DNA from: Campylobacteraceae bacterium
GTDB taxonomy: Bacteria; Campylobacterota; Campylobacteria; Campylobacterales; Sulfurovaceae
DNA length: 46,688 bases
Direction of reading: 5' to 3'
Assembly (NCBI GenBank): GCA_027014605.1
Contig: JALWDJ010000022.1
Location: 1-46,688, forward strand
Shown one piece after another: positions 7,750 to 15,967 of this stretch. The notes beneath the pieces were generated by a model, which made no database searches, was not told the DNA's origin, and saw only the letters and a list, made by a program, of their open reading frames with translations. The first letter of the stretch is position 1, and every line of letters begins with the position of its first letter. Position numbers and translations under genes: made by a program.

Positions 7750-9218
7750 AATTTATATCCTATAATAGAGTAGTCTTGTGCCTTTGTTGAGGCAAAAATT
7801 AGATTATTAATATCTTGAGCATTTGGTATATCTATAAAAGATGGCTCTTTTATTGGGTGAAGTCTAACTATTTTAACTTTAGAAAATCCTCTATTTTGAG
7901 CTAAAAACTCTAAAGTAACTGGTGGAATGGGGTTAATATGGGTTGGGTCTGTATAAAATGTGGATGAACCAACTAAGATATTTTCAGGATTTGGAGTTTC
8001 AAAGATAACCATTCCCCCCTCCTTTAATACTCTATATGACTCATTCAATAGAGATATTAAAATCTCAAAAGGTAGATGCTCTACTATATGAAAACCTGTG
8101 ATTCCTCCAATAGAGTTATCTTTTTGAGATTTTAGATAACTGATTGCATCTTGACAGATAACCTTTAATCCCAATTTTTTTGACTCTTTAACCATTAACC
8201 TATTTAAATCAATACCTATAGAGTTAATACTATTCTCTTTTAAAAGCTCCAACCACTCACCTCTCCCAGAACCAATATCTACGATAATATCTCCCTCTTT
8301 AATTACCTCTTTAATAAAAGGGATATAATATTTCTGTCTATTTTTAATATCTTCTCTACTTCCTCTAAATCTGTCTTCAAATGATATATATAATTCATCT
8401 AATATACGACTCTTCTCTTTTTCTAAAAATTTAAGAGTCTTAGGATTATCTTTATTTTCTTTTATATTTTTAATAAAATTATCTAAATTACTCTCTAACT
8501 CTATTAAAGCCTCTTTTGCTCTTTTTATCTCTTTTATATAAAGTTCTAAATTTTTTATTTTACTATTTAGAGTTTTATCTATATTCTCTATTTTATTATT
8601 TAAACTCTTATCTATATCTTTTATTTTATTATTTAGAGTTTTATCTATATTCTCTATTTTACTATTTAAACTCTTATTTATATCTTCTATTTTACTATTT
8701 AGAGTCTTGTCTATATTTTCTATCTTACTATTCTGTTCTTGATTTACTATAAAATAGTGAGATTCAAAACGGTTTAATCTCTCTATTAATCTCGGAAGTG
8801 TGATGAGGTTTATTATTAATTTAAAAAAGTATCCTAAGATTGGAATCTTATATAGTATAGCTAAAATATATCTCTTTTTAATACCTAAGATTGGAACATT
8901 TTGCTCTCTTCCCTCTTTTGAAAATCTAATGAGGGCTAATATCTCACTCTTTGAGCGTTTCCCACCTCTTAAAAGTTCTAATTTATGTTTTAATCCTAAA
9001 TCATCAGGCTCCCTATTTAATACAACTTTATATATATTTTGTATAAATTCTATATCATAATATTTTGTAAAATCTTCTAATATATAAACTTTGTTTTTTT
9101 TATCGATTTTAGATATTTCTTTTCTCTTTTTTGGATGTTTTTCATAATAATCTAATATATAATTTATCTCTTTTTCTAAAATCTCTTTATCTATTTTTGA
9201 ACTATTTATCTCTATCAT
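7746..9218 (-). CDS. DUF4214-like / hendecad coiled coil / SAM methyltransferase (WbdD-like)
   Basis: This 490-residue protein has three parts. Residues about 55-105 (FIQNIYKVVLNREPDDLGL and SEILALIRFSKEG) resemble a DUF4214 unit. A hydrophobic stretch follows (116-143). Residues 163-222 are 11-residue repeats of the type SKIENIDKTLN, forming a long coiled coil that extends to about 275. The C-terminal third is a class I SAM-dependent methyltransferase: motif I VDIGSGRGEW (about 313-322), acidic end of strand 2 GIDLNR, then GFHIVEHLPF and GGMVIFETPNP. ATG 9218 is chosen because GGAGAGAG sits directly upstream; an in-frame ATG at 9260 would overlap the ABC gene by 59 bases. With a Wzt-type ATPase just upstream, the layout recalls WbdD, which methylates the growing glycan end and sets chain length through a coiled coil. 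No kinase domain like that of WbdD is seen. The substrate is inferred, not shown. Confidence 0.82.
   Translation of the reverse strand: MIEINSSKIDKEILEKEINYILDYYEKHPKKRKEISKIDKKNKVYILEDFTKYYDIEFIQNIYKVVLNREPDDLGLKHKLELLRGGKRSKSEILALIRFSKEGREQNVPILGIKKRYILAILYKIPILGYFFKLIINLITLPRLIERLNRFESHYFIVNQEQNSKIENIDKTLNSKIEDINKSLNSKIENIDKTLNNKIKDIDKSLNNKIENIDKTLNSKIKNLELYIKEIKRAKEALIELESNLDNFIKNIKENKDNPKTLKFLEKEKSRILDELYISFEDRFRGSREDIKNRQKYYIPFIKEVIKEGDIIVDIGSGRGEWLELLKENSINSIGIDLNRLMVKESKKLGLKVICQDAISYLKSQKDNSIGGITGFHIVEHLPFEILISLLNESYRVLKEGGMVIFETPNPENILVGSSTFYTDPTHINPIPPVTLEFLAQNRGFSKVKIVRLHPIKEPSFIDIPNAQDINNLIFASTKAQDYSIIGYKL
8554..8732. repeat. 33-bp tandem repeat (about 5.4 copies) inside the methyltransferase gene
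   Basis: Five 33-bp units begin at 8554, 8587, 8620, 8653 and 8686, with a partial sixth to 8732. Units alternate between two versions (TTTAGAGTTTTATCTATA and TTTAAACTCTTATCTATA cores), giving a 66-bp higher-order period. Each unit encodes 11 residues of the coiled coil (SKIENIDKTLN type), so copy-number change would stay in frame and alter rod length by whole units. Confidence 0.9.
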
Positions 9219-10449
9219 CTCTCTCCAATCTAATTTTAGGCTCAAGTCTCGATATCCCAATAAATTGATTTCCCTTAATTCCTGCTACTTCAAATTCAGA
9301 CGCATGGTCTAACCAGTGGGAGCAGTTTTCAAGATGTGTCTCTTTTGAGTGTATAGCTGTTGTTAGGCTATATTTGCCTACTCCTATATTTAGAGGCATA
9401 CTAAAGCTACAGATATACTCACTATCTTTTTGAAAATTTATATCTATATTATGGTAAAAGGTGTTTGTTCCAAAAATATCTTGACCAAACCTATCTCTAA
9501 TCATTATACCAACAGTCATATTTGATAAATCTTTTTTAGATTTTATTTTAAGTCTAATCTCAGTATTTTCTCCTGAACTGATTAGATTTGATTTTGAACT
9601 TTCACCTATTATATTAACCTCTACTATCTCTATGTCAAATGTTCCATAGGAGCTTTTAGACTCTTTAATGGTCATCTTCTCATCTCTATCATTTAGAGCC
9701 GATATTAAAAAATTATAACTATTTATTACATCTTCAGGCTCTCCAACTTTTGTTATTCTTCCATTATTCAATAAAATTACTCTATCACATAAAATCTTTA
9801 GTGAGTTTAAATCATGAGATACATATATAATAGACATATTCTCATCTTTCCTCTCTTTTAATGCTCTTGTGCATTTAGATGAGAAATGTGCATCTCCTAC
9901 ACTTAGAGCCTCATCTACAATTAATATTTGAGGTTCAGAGAATATTGCAATAGAGAAAGCCAATCTCATACTCATACCAGATGAGTAGGTCATAATAGGT
10001 TCATATATATAATCACCCAACTCACTAAAATCTATAATATCATCTATCTTTCTATCTATCTCTCTTTTTGTCATACCAATTAGAGTTCCATTTAGATAGA
10101 TATTATCATATCCACTCATCTCATGGTTAAATCCAGTTCCAAGTTCAAGTAGTGCAGTAACTCTACCACCTCTAATAATCTCTCCAGAGGTTGGCTCAAT
10201 TACACCTGCGATAATCTTTAAAATTGTCGATTTTCCAGCTCCATTAACTCCAATAATACCTAAAGTCTCCCCCTCAAACAGACTAAAGGAGATATTATCA
10301 TTTGCTATAAACTCTCTATGATAACTTTTTTTAAAAAAAATCTCTTTTAATCTATCAAAACTATTCTTATAGATTTTATATACTTTGGAGATATTTTTAA
10401 CCTCTAAAACTTTTCTCATTAAATTATATCTTTTTTCGTATATTAACAT
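9202..10449 (-). CDS. wzt: Wzt-like ABC transporter ATPase with C-terminal cargo-binding domain
   Basis: A 415-residue ATPase of polysaccharide export. The nucleotide-binding domain (about 14-250) has Walker A GVNGAGKST (67-75), signature YSSGM (155-159), Walker B ILIVDE (175-180) followed by ALSVGD, and the switch His in YVSHDLNSL. These details are characteristic of the KpsT/Wzt/TagH group. Residues about 265-400 form an added beta-sandwich like the Wzt C-terminal domain, which in O9a-type systems recognises the methyl-capped glycan before export. Its ATG shares one base with the histidine kinase stop (TAATG), and its end overlaps the methyltransferase start by 17 bases, so translation of the three is likely coupled. 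No ribosome site is clear at 10449; an in-frame ATG 30 bases inside (MRKVLEVKN) is an alternative start. The partner permease is not in this window. Confidence 0.85.
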   Translation of the reverse strand: MLIYEKRYNLMRKVLEVKNISKVYKIYKNSFDRLKEIFFKKSYHREFIANDNISFSLFEGETLGIIGVNGAGKSTILKIIAGVIEPTSGEIIRGGRVTALLELGTGFNHEMSGYDNIYLNGTLIGMTKREIDRKIDDIIDFSELGDYIYEPIMTYSSGMSMRLAFSIAIFSEPQILIVDEALSVGDAHFSSKCTRALKERKDENMSIIYVSHDLNSLKILCDRVILLNNGRITKVGEPEDVINSYNFLISALNDRDEKMTIKESKSSYGTFDIEIVEVNIIGESSKSNLISSGENTEIRLKIKSKKDLSNMTVGIMIRDRFGQDIFGTNTFYHNIDINFQKDSEYICSFSMPLNIGVGKYSLTTAIHSKETHLENCSHWLDHASEFEVAGIKGNQFIGISRLEPKIRLERDDRDK

Positions 10450-12638
10450 TAATTTTCTTCAATATTCAATATCTTTAATGCTACATCAAATTTATAACTT
10501 TTTACTAAAGTTTTAATTTTTGTAAATATCTCTATCTCTTCATCTGATAGATTATAACCCTCTATCTCTTGTATAACGCTATTACATCGCTTGGGTCTTC
10601 TGCTCTTTAGAGCATCTCTTAATTTATAGAATATTCTATTTTGTACAGTAATAGTAGATCTATTTATAGTACTAGGAGGTGTATATTTTAATATAGTTTC
10701 ATATAGTTCCTCTACATTTATTGGTTTATTTATATGTGAGTTCATTCCAGAATTTAGACTTTTAGCAATATCATCTTTCATTGCATTTGCTGTAATTGCA
10801 ATGATAGGAATATTTTTATCTTTTTGTCTAATAATTTTTGTAGCCTCATATCCATCCATAATTGGCATCTGTATATCCATAAGAATAAGTGTATATATAT
10901 TTGGTTTAAATCTATCTATTGCCTCTTTTCCATTAGATACAATATCTAATTCTATTTTAGAGTTCTCTAATAAACCCATAACTATCTCTTGATTTATCTC
11001 ATTATCATCAACAAGTAGTATTTTACATCCTCTAAGCATATTTATATTACATCGTAATTTTTTATCTCTACTTATAGGTACTATATATTTTATAGATTCT
11101 TTTTTCTCTTTCACCTCTTTTAATTCAATCTCAAATATAAAACTACTACCTACTCCATATTCACTCTCAACCCATATCTTACCATTCATAAGTTCAACAA
11201 GCTGTTTAGATATTGTAAGTCCTAAACCTGTACCACCATAATCTCTAGTTGTACTTCCATCAGCTTGAGAGAATGCTTTAAAAATTTTCTCTTGCTCCTT
11301 TTTAGTTAAACCAATACCTGTATCTTTTACTATAAATTTAAATCTATTTTTAGCTATTCTACTTACAGATAGAGTTATTTTACCTCCAGTTTGTGTAAAT
11401 TTTACAGCATTACTAAATAGATTATTTAGAATTTGAGATACTCTTAGGCTATCTCCATATAACTTTTTAGGAGTATTTTTATCATATTCTATTTTAATTT
11501 TTATTCTTTTTTTTCTGGCTTGAAACTTTATCAAGTCTAATGTATTTTCTATTAATTTATCTAAATTAAATTCAACCTTATCAATAATAAGTTTTCCTGA
11601 TTCTATCTTGGATAAATCTAATATATCATTAATGATAGATAGTAGTGATTTAGCAGAATTTTCAATCTTTTCTATATAGTTTCTCTGTTTAGTTGTAAGA
11701 TTTGTTTGAAGTACTAAATAACTCATACCAACAATACCATTAATAGGTGTTCTTATCTCATGTGACATATTTGCTAGAAATTCTGATTTGAGTTTAGATG
11801 TCTCTTCTGCTTTTATTTTAAGTCTATTTAGCCTAATAAAATCTCTCTCAAGTCTAGATTGTACTCTATTAAATCCATTAACAATCATACCTATCTCATC
11901 ATCTCTTTTAGGTATCATCTTTTTTGAAAAATCTGGCTTCTCTTTTATAAGATTATCTAAAGATTTATATACCTTTTCAAATCTACTTCTAATACTATAT
12001 ATTAGGTATAGAGCCATACTTATAATAACAATTAATCCTAAAACAGAGAGTATGAATGAGAGTTGAAAATATCTATGTGTATTTTCAGATATCTTTCTAA
12101 TTGATTTTTTTAAAATATTATAGGATTTTATCTTTTGATTTTCATATAAATCTCTTATTTTATCTCTAATATTCTGAAAAGATTTAATATATCTACTGTT
12201 TCCTTTGACTATAACATCTTTAGTTGTTTTTACTCCAATATTATAAAACTCTTGAAGCATATTTTTTTGTTTGTCTATTATATTACTATTATTATATTTA
12301 CTTAATTCATTTAATCTTTTATCAATTTCAATTTTACTCTTTTCTATCTTCTTTAATCCATCTATCTCTTTTGTTGTAGCAACATCATTAAATTGTGTAA
12401 TCATATTTTTTAAAATAGCTAGATTTTCTCTATCTAAAAAGGCAATTTGAGATTTTTTTAGTTCAATACTATTTAATTCATTAACACTATCTCTTGTGAA
12501 TTGATAACTTATTGATATATAGACTACAAAAAAGAGTAAAATAATTATAAATATAATACGAATTTTCTCAGTTATAGTAAAATTAAATATCTTGATATCT
12601 ATTTCCCCCTTATTTAAATCTTGAGGAAATGATATCAT
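10449..12638 (-). CDS. Hybrid sensor histidine kinase with receiver domain
   Basis: A 729-residue inner-membrane kinase. Transmembrane helices at about 26-45 and 192-215 flank a helical periplasmic sensor region. A HAMP linker (about 216-270) leads to the dimerisation domain with phospho-acceptor H293 in [11 protein letters not shown]. The ATPase domain has the N box [14 protein letters not shown]1 KDTGIGL and G2 GGTGLGL. A receiver follows (about 538-655, [10 protein letters not shown], with acceptor D588 in LMDIQMP and the KP motif INKPINV). The C-terminal 75 residues are unassigned helices, not an obvious HPt. A separate HPt-receiver protein and a lone receiver are encoded just upstream, so a multi-step phosphorelay is likely. 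A small PstS-like protein gene lies 14 bases upstream and could supply its periplasmic ligand sensor. Coupling to the Wzt gene is striking. Confidence 0.9.
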   Translation of the reverse strand: MISFPQDLNKGEIDIKIFNFTITEKIRIIFIIILLFFVVYISISYQFTRDSVNELNSIELKKSQIAFLDRENLAILKNMITQFNDVATTKEIDGLKKIEKSKIEIDKRLNELSKYNNSNIIDKQKNMLQEFYNIGVKTTKDVIVKGNSRYIKSFQNIRDKIRDLYENQKIKSYNILKKSIRKISENTHRYFQLSFILSVLGLIVIISMALYLIYSIRSRFEKVYKSLDNLIKEKPDFSKKMIPKRDDEIGMIVNGFNRVQSRLERDFIRLNRLKIKAEETSKLKSEFLANMSHEIRTPINGIVGMSYLVLQTNLTTKQRNYIEKIENSAKSLLSIINDILDLSKIESGKLIIDKVEFNLDKLIENTLDLIKFQARKKRIKIKIEYDKNTPKKLYGDSLRVSQILNNLFSNAVKFTQTGGKITLSVSRIAKNRFKFIVKDTGIGLTKKEQEKIFKAFSQADGSTTRDYGGTGLGLTISKQLVELMNGKIWVESEYGVGSSFIFEIELKEVKEKKESIKYIVPISRDKKLRCNINMLRGCKILLVDDNEINQEIVMGLLENSKIELDIVSNGKEAIDRFKPNIYTLILMDIQMPIMDGYEATKIIRQKDKNIPIIAITANAMKDDIAKSLNSGMNSHINKPINVEELYETILKYTPPSTINRSTITVQNRIFYKLRDALKSRRPKRCNSVIQEIEGYNLSDEEIEIFTKIKTLVKSYKFDVALKILNIEEN

Positions 12639-12652
12639 ATTTTAAGAAAAAA

Positions 12653-13036
12653 TTATCTAATAGTTATTAAGATTTTTCCTGTCAATTTATTTTTAGTATA
12701 AGATATAACTTTTGGATTTTGTTTTATTTTCTTTTCTATTTGAGAAGTTGATAATCTTTCTGGAGGCTGTTTATTTCCTCTATATATCTCTTTCATCCAA
12801 TATGCATGTAACTGTTTGGGTGTTTTTTTTATAACCTTTTTACAAAATTCATTATAACCATCTTTATTATCTATCGGTATCACCTTTATCCCATTAATAG
12901 TATCTATTTTTTTTAAATATACTTTAGCTAACTCTTCTATTGTAACTCCTTTAAGGGGATTTTTAGGGGATGTTATGATAGCAATATCTGCAAATGTAAA
13001 TATAGTAAGTATTATATATATTGCAAATACTCTCAT
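12653..13036 (-). CDS. Small PstS-like periplasmic substrate-binding protein
   Basis: A 127-residue exported protein with a short N-terminal signal (MRVFAIYIILTIFTFADIA). The mature part resembles the compact PstS-like family usually annotated as a phosphate ABC transporter substrate-binding protein: NPLKGVTIEELAKVYLKK, then IPIDNKDGYNEFCKKVIKKTPKQL, then YWMKEIYRGNKQPPERL and NPKVISYTKN. Full-length PstS is more than twice this length, so this is a single-lobe version. No transporter genes accompany it. It sits 14 bases upstream of a hybrid kinase, which argues for a sensory role in presenting a ligand to the kinase; this is inference. It has a strong ribosome site (AAAGGAGAG) and a TATAAT about 70 bases upstream on the same strand. 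Confidence 0.75.
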   Translation of the reverse strand: MRVFAIYIILTIFTFADIAIITSPKNPLKGVTIEELAKVYLKKIDTINGIKVIPIDNKDGYNEFCKKVIKKTPKQLHAYWMKEIYRGNKQPPERLSTSQIEKKIKQNPKVISYTKNKLTGKILITIR

Positions 13037-13108
13037 TGTCTCTCCTTTAATGTTAATATTAGAAGTATATCTCTTTAAATATTAAATTAAACTTAAAAAA
13101 TAATATTT

Positions 13109-13114
13109 ATTATA
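13109..13114 (-). promoter_or_regulatory. -10-like box ahead of the PBP-kinase-glycan operon
   Basis: TATAAT on the minus strand within CTTTATAATAAA, about 73 bases upstream of the PstS-like gene. It lies in the 104-base gap after the HPt-receiver gene and could start a transcript running through the kinase into the glycan genes. Confidence 0.4.
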
Positions 13115-13140
13115 AAGTATAAAGATTAACTTAAAATTAA

Positions 13141-13815
13141 TTAATTTAAGTATCTATCTATTTTATCTTCTAACTTTTTAATATTTATTGGTTTTAAAAT
13201 ATACTCAATGGAGTTGATATCGAAAATTTTATTAATATTTACTTTATTACTATCTTCAATAAGTAATATTATTGGTATTTTCATCTTTTTAATATAAGAA
13301 TATATTTCAAAAATATCTATATTATCTATAGTAGTATCTAATAGAACAATTGATATTGACTCCTCTTTTAAAGTGTCTAATGCACTATTATTATCTAATG
13401 CAACAACTACATCGTATTTATCATCAAAAACTTCAACTAAAATATCAATATCTATTATCTTATCACTCATAAGTAGAATAGTTCTATTTTTACTTTTTTC
13501 AAATACTAAAATTAATTCATTAATAACAATAGATAACTCTTTTGAAAAATCTTTTAATTTATCTATATTCTTATTATTATGAATAGTTGTTGCTACTTTA
13601 TTTAAATTTATCATACCAAGTGTAGAGGAGAGCCCTTTAATACCGTGTATCATATCTTTTGTTTCATTATCTTTTAATCTATCTATCTTTAAATCTCTAT
13701 AACGATGTAGGAAATTATTTAATATTTTAAGATATAATTTTTTGTTATTATTTAAATATTTTAAACCTATATTTGTATCTATATTCTGAAAGTATGGTAA
13801 CTGTATATTTTCCAT
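13141..13815 (-). CDS. HPt-receiver phosphorelay protein
   Basis: A 224-residue cytoplasmic protein. Residues about 10-105 are a histidine phosphotransfer helical bundle with acceptor H57 in IHGIKGLSSTLGM, matching the HPt consensus H-x-x-K-G-x-x-x-x-L-G. Residues about 112-224 are a receiver domain: TILLMSDK carries the first acidic residue, D160 in VLLDTTID is the likely acceptor, and ILKPINIKKL holds the invariant Lys-Pro. The usual second acidic residue of the receiver pocket is not obvious (MSD rather than DD), so magnesium binding and phosphorylation may be weak. Gene order suggests it relays phosphate between the hybrid kinase downstream and the lone receiver 24 bases upstream. It carries no output domain. 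Confidence 0.8.
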   Translation of the reverse strand: MENIQLPYFQNIDTNIGLKYLNNNKKLYLKILNNFLHRYRDLKIDRLKDNETKDMIHGIKGLSSTLGMINLNKVATTIHNNKNIDKLKDFSKELSIVINELILVFEKSKNRTILLMSDKIIDIDILVEVFDDKYDVVVALDNNSALDTLKEESISIVLLDTTIDNIDIFEIYSYIKKMKIPIILLIEDSNKVNINKIFDINSIEYILKPINIKKLEDKIDRYLN

Positions 13816-13839
13816 AATATTCCCCTCTATAAAAAAATA

Positions 13840-14205
13840 TTATATAATATATCTAAAAAATGTTTTATATAGCCTTTTAGGCTCTATTGGTTTAGAGAGA
13901 TACTCATTCATTCCTACCTCTCTACTTTTTTTTATTGCATAGCTATCGACATGTGCTGAAAGTGCTACAATAGGTATATTCTCATCTAATATTCTTATCT
14001 GTTCTGTGGCTTCATAACCATTCATTATAGGCATATCAATATCCATTAAAATTAGAGCATAATTAATATATTTGCATTTTTCTACAGCCTCTTTTCCATT
14101 ATTTGCAATATCTATTTCAAATTTACTATCTTCTAAAAGTCCTAATATAATATCTTGGTTAATTTTTTTATCTTCTGTTAGAAGTATTTTTATCTTTTTT
14201 ATCAT
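13840..14205 (-). CDS. Single-domain response regulator (CheY-like receiver)
   Basis: A 121-residue protein consisting only of a receiver: acidic pair ED at 11-12 in LLTEDKKIN, acceptor D55 in LMDIDMP, switch Ser in VALSAHV and KP in YLSKPIEP. It closely resembles the receiver of the nearby hybrid kinase (both have INQxIxxGLLExSKxExDI), so the two probably arose by duplication. With no DNA-binding domain it would act by protein contact or as an intermediate or phosphate sink in the relay. TAGGAAC upstream of ATG 14205 serves as ribosome site. It is the first gene of a pair with the HPt-receiver gene. Confidence 0.85.
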   Translation of the reverse strand: MIKKIKILLTEDKKINQDIILGLLEDSKFEIDIANNGKEAVEKCKYINYALILMDIDMPIMNGYEATEQIRILDENIPIVALSAHVDSYAIKKSREVGMNEYLSKPIEPKRLYKTFFRYII

Positions 14206-14279
14206 CTGTTCCTAATTTATATTTTATATTACATAGGAAAGAATATTATCAATATAGTTAGCAATAAAAATGAAATTAT

Positions 14280-15200
14280 TTATTTGTTTACTTTGAAATA
14301 GATAAGCATAGTAGATAAAAGAAAGTGTCCATTATTATCTGAAACCATTAGATATCTATCTTTTCCAACTCTAGCTAAACCTTCAAAATTGTTGTATCCT
14401 CCTCCATTATCACTATTAAATATCTCTAAAACTTCTGATTTACAATTTCTATATCTATCACATCTATTTAAATAAACCTTTTTTAGTGTAATATAGATAG
14501 GATAGGTTAATCCTTTATATGCTCTCTCTAATACTAAGATATTTCCATCATCCATTACCTCTAAAGCTGTAATGGCAGAGTTGGGATATGATTGAGCTTT
14601 AAAATGCCACTCTTTTCCATTTAGAGAGTATATTGTCTGATTTATATTTTTTTGTCTATTAATAGGATATTCAGAGGCTATTAATATTCCATATTTAGGG
14701 TGATATGCGACTGCTTCCAACATACTATTTCTACTTCTATAAATATGTCTATTTTGTAGTTTTTTAGGTATTTTATAGTTTATAACTAATCTTCCATCTT
14801 TAGTTATCTTTTTTACTCTTGGATACCTCTCAAATGAGGCTATAAGTTCGTCTCTGTTATTATGAGTTAATCCTTCAATATCTGGATGTATAACTTTACC
14901 ATTTAATGCTTTAATATGAAATGCATTTAAATATTTGAGCTTTTCTATCTTTCTATTAAATTTAGCGTAAAAAGAGTAGAAATATCCTCTATCTCCTATC
15001 ATATATAATCTATGCCTTTTTTTATCATAGGTTAAATCAGAGATACCTTCAAAAGGGATACCATTTCTATCTAAAAATATAAGACTTCTCTGGTCTAAGA
15101 TAGTAATTTTACTATTAATATTACCTCGTGCAATAAGAGGTGTTATAGTACAGCCTGTGAATATAAAATATATAATAATTAATATAATTCTGTTTTTCAT
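14280..15200 (-). CDS. Phytase-like-domain (esterase-like) lipoprotein
   Basis: A 306-residue protein with a lipoprotein signal (MKNRIILIIIYFIFTGC, lipobox FTGC, Cys 17), so it is anchored to a membrane facing the periplasm or exterior. The body resembles the domain called esterase-like activity of phytase family: FEGISDLTYDKKRHRLYMIGDRG near the start, HPDIEGLTHN, FERYPRVKKI, SMLEAVAYHPKYG, and near the end GGGYNNFEGLARVGKDRYLMVSDNNG. These are the characteristic beta-propeller blades. Enzymatic activity is poorly established for the family. It may deal with organic phosphate or simply be structural. It is divergent from minC and lies next to the signalling block, 74 bases upstream of the receiver gene. 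Confidence 0.75.
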   Translation of the reverse strand: MKNRIILIIIYFIFTGCTITPLIARGNINSKITILDQRSLIFLDRNGIPFEGISDLTYDKKRHRLYMIGDRGYFYSFYAKFNRKIEKLKYLNAFHIKALNGKVIHPDIEGLTHNNRDELIASFERYPRVKKITKDGRLVINYKIPKKLQNRHIYRSRNSMLEAVAYHPKYGILIASEYPINRQKNINQTIYSLNGKEWHFKAQSYPNSAITALEVMDDGNILVLERAYKGLTYPIYITLKKVYLNRCDRYRNCKSEVLEIFNSDNGGGYNNFEGLARVGKDRYLMVSDNNGHFLLSTMLIYFKVNK

Positions 15201-15334
15201 AATTAAGATTATATCAAAGATAATAAAAAATAATATAAAATTTTTTATATTTATATTCTATTTAATCACATTATCAATAGAAAAAAGATAAAATGGTAAT
15301 ATGTCATAGATTATAACATCTTAGGGAGTCTATC
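15201..15334. promoter_or_regulatory. Divergent promoter region, phytase-like lipoprotein / minC
   Basis: This A/T-rich 134-base gap separates divergent genes. On the plus strand, GATAAAAT at 15287-15294 has the form of a Campylobacterota -10 (TAAAAT), and the same octamer precedes tatB. AGGGAG at 15323-15328 is the minC ribosome site. No convincing box was found for the minus strand. Confidence 0.4.
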
Positions 15335-15967
15335 TTGCAAAGTAAACAGTATTCAATTAAGGTTTATGAGTGTAGTATTGACGATGAAGAGAAGTTTATC
15401 TCCTTTTTTAATACAAATTATACTCTTTTTAAGGATCATCTTATTGTTATAAATGGTTATTTAAGTCAAAATATTAAAAACTATCTAAACTCAAAATCTC
15501 TAATTTTTATTAATAATATAAAACTTCCAAAAGGAAGGTCAAGAAAGGCACTTGAAAAAGAGTTTTCTCTACAGAAGAGAGAGTGTGATATAGATAGAAT
15601 TATTGCTCAAACGGAGTTAGAAAAACTCTCAAATAGACTTCAAAATAATCTAAGAGTAATAGATGAAATAGTCCGTAGTGGTAGAGAGATAAATATAGAT
15701 GGAGATTTACTTCTTTTAAATCGTGTAAATAGTGGTGCTAAGATATATAGTAGTGGAAACTTAATTATTACAAAATTAGTTGAAGGCTCTATTAGGTGCG
15801 ATGGTAATTTTATGATAATAATGGCTTCACCTAAAGCAAATATAATATTTCATGGTGTTAAAATTGATAGTAAATTTTTAGAAGATAGATTAAACAGGGT
15901 AGAATTAAAAGGTGAAGAGATAGTTATTAACCCTGTTTTTAGAAAGGAGATAAATTGGGTATCGTAA
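15335..15967 (+). CDS. minC: Septum-site inhibitor MinC
   Basis: A 210-residue cell-division inhibitor that blocks FtsZ assembly away from midcell when recruited to the membrane by MinD. The C-terminal half (about 110-205) is the conserved MinC beta-helix: EIVRSGREINIDGDLLLLNRVNSGAKI, then GSIRCDGNFMIIMASPKANIIF. The N-terminal half (FINTNYTLFKDHLIVINGYLSQN region) is divergent, as usual. The start is TTG at 15335, supported by AGGGAG 6 bases upstream; no ATG fits. It overlaps minD by 13 bases and heads a minC-minD-minE operon. Confidence 0.88.
   Translation: MQSKQYSIKVYECSIDDEEKFISFFNTNYTLFKDHLIVINGYLSQNIKNYLNSKSLIFINNIKLPKGRSRKALEKEFSLQKRECDIDRIIAQTELEKLSNRLQNNLRVIDEIVRSGREINIDGDLLLLNRVNSGAKIYSSGNLIITKLVEGSIRCDGNFMIIMASPKANIIFHGVKIDSKFLEDRLNRVELKGEEIVINPVFRKEINWVS

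Noticed and set aside
8554-8732. Regular repeats suggestive of a CRISPR array
   Set aside because: The units are contiguous with no unique spacers and keep a coding frame of 11 residues each, so they are a protein repeat.
8516-8752. Plus-strand open frame of repetitive Leu/Tyr/Phe
   Set aside because: It is the reverse-strand shadow of the 33-bp coiled-coil repeats and has no ribosome site or family resemblance.
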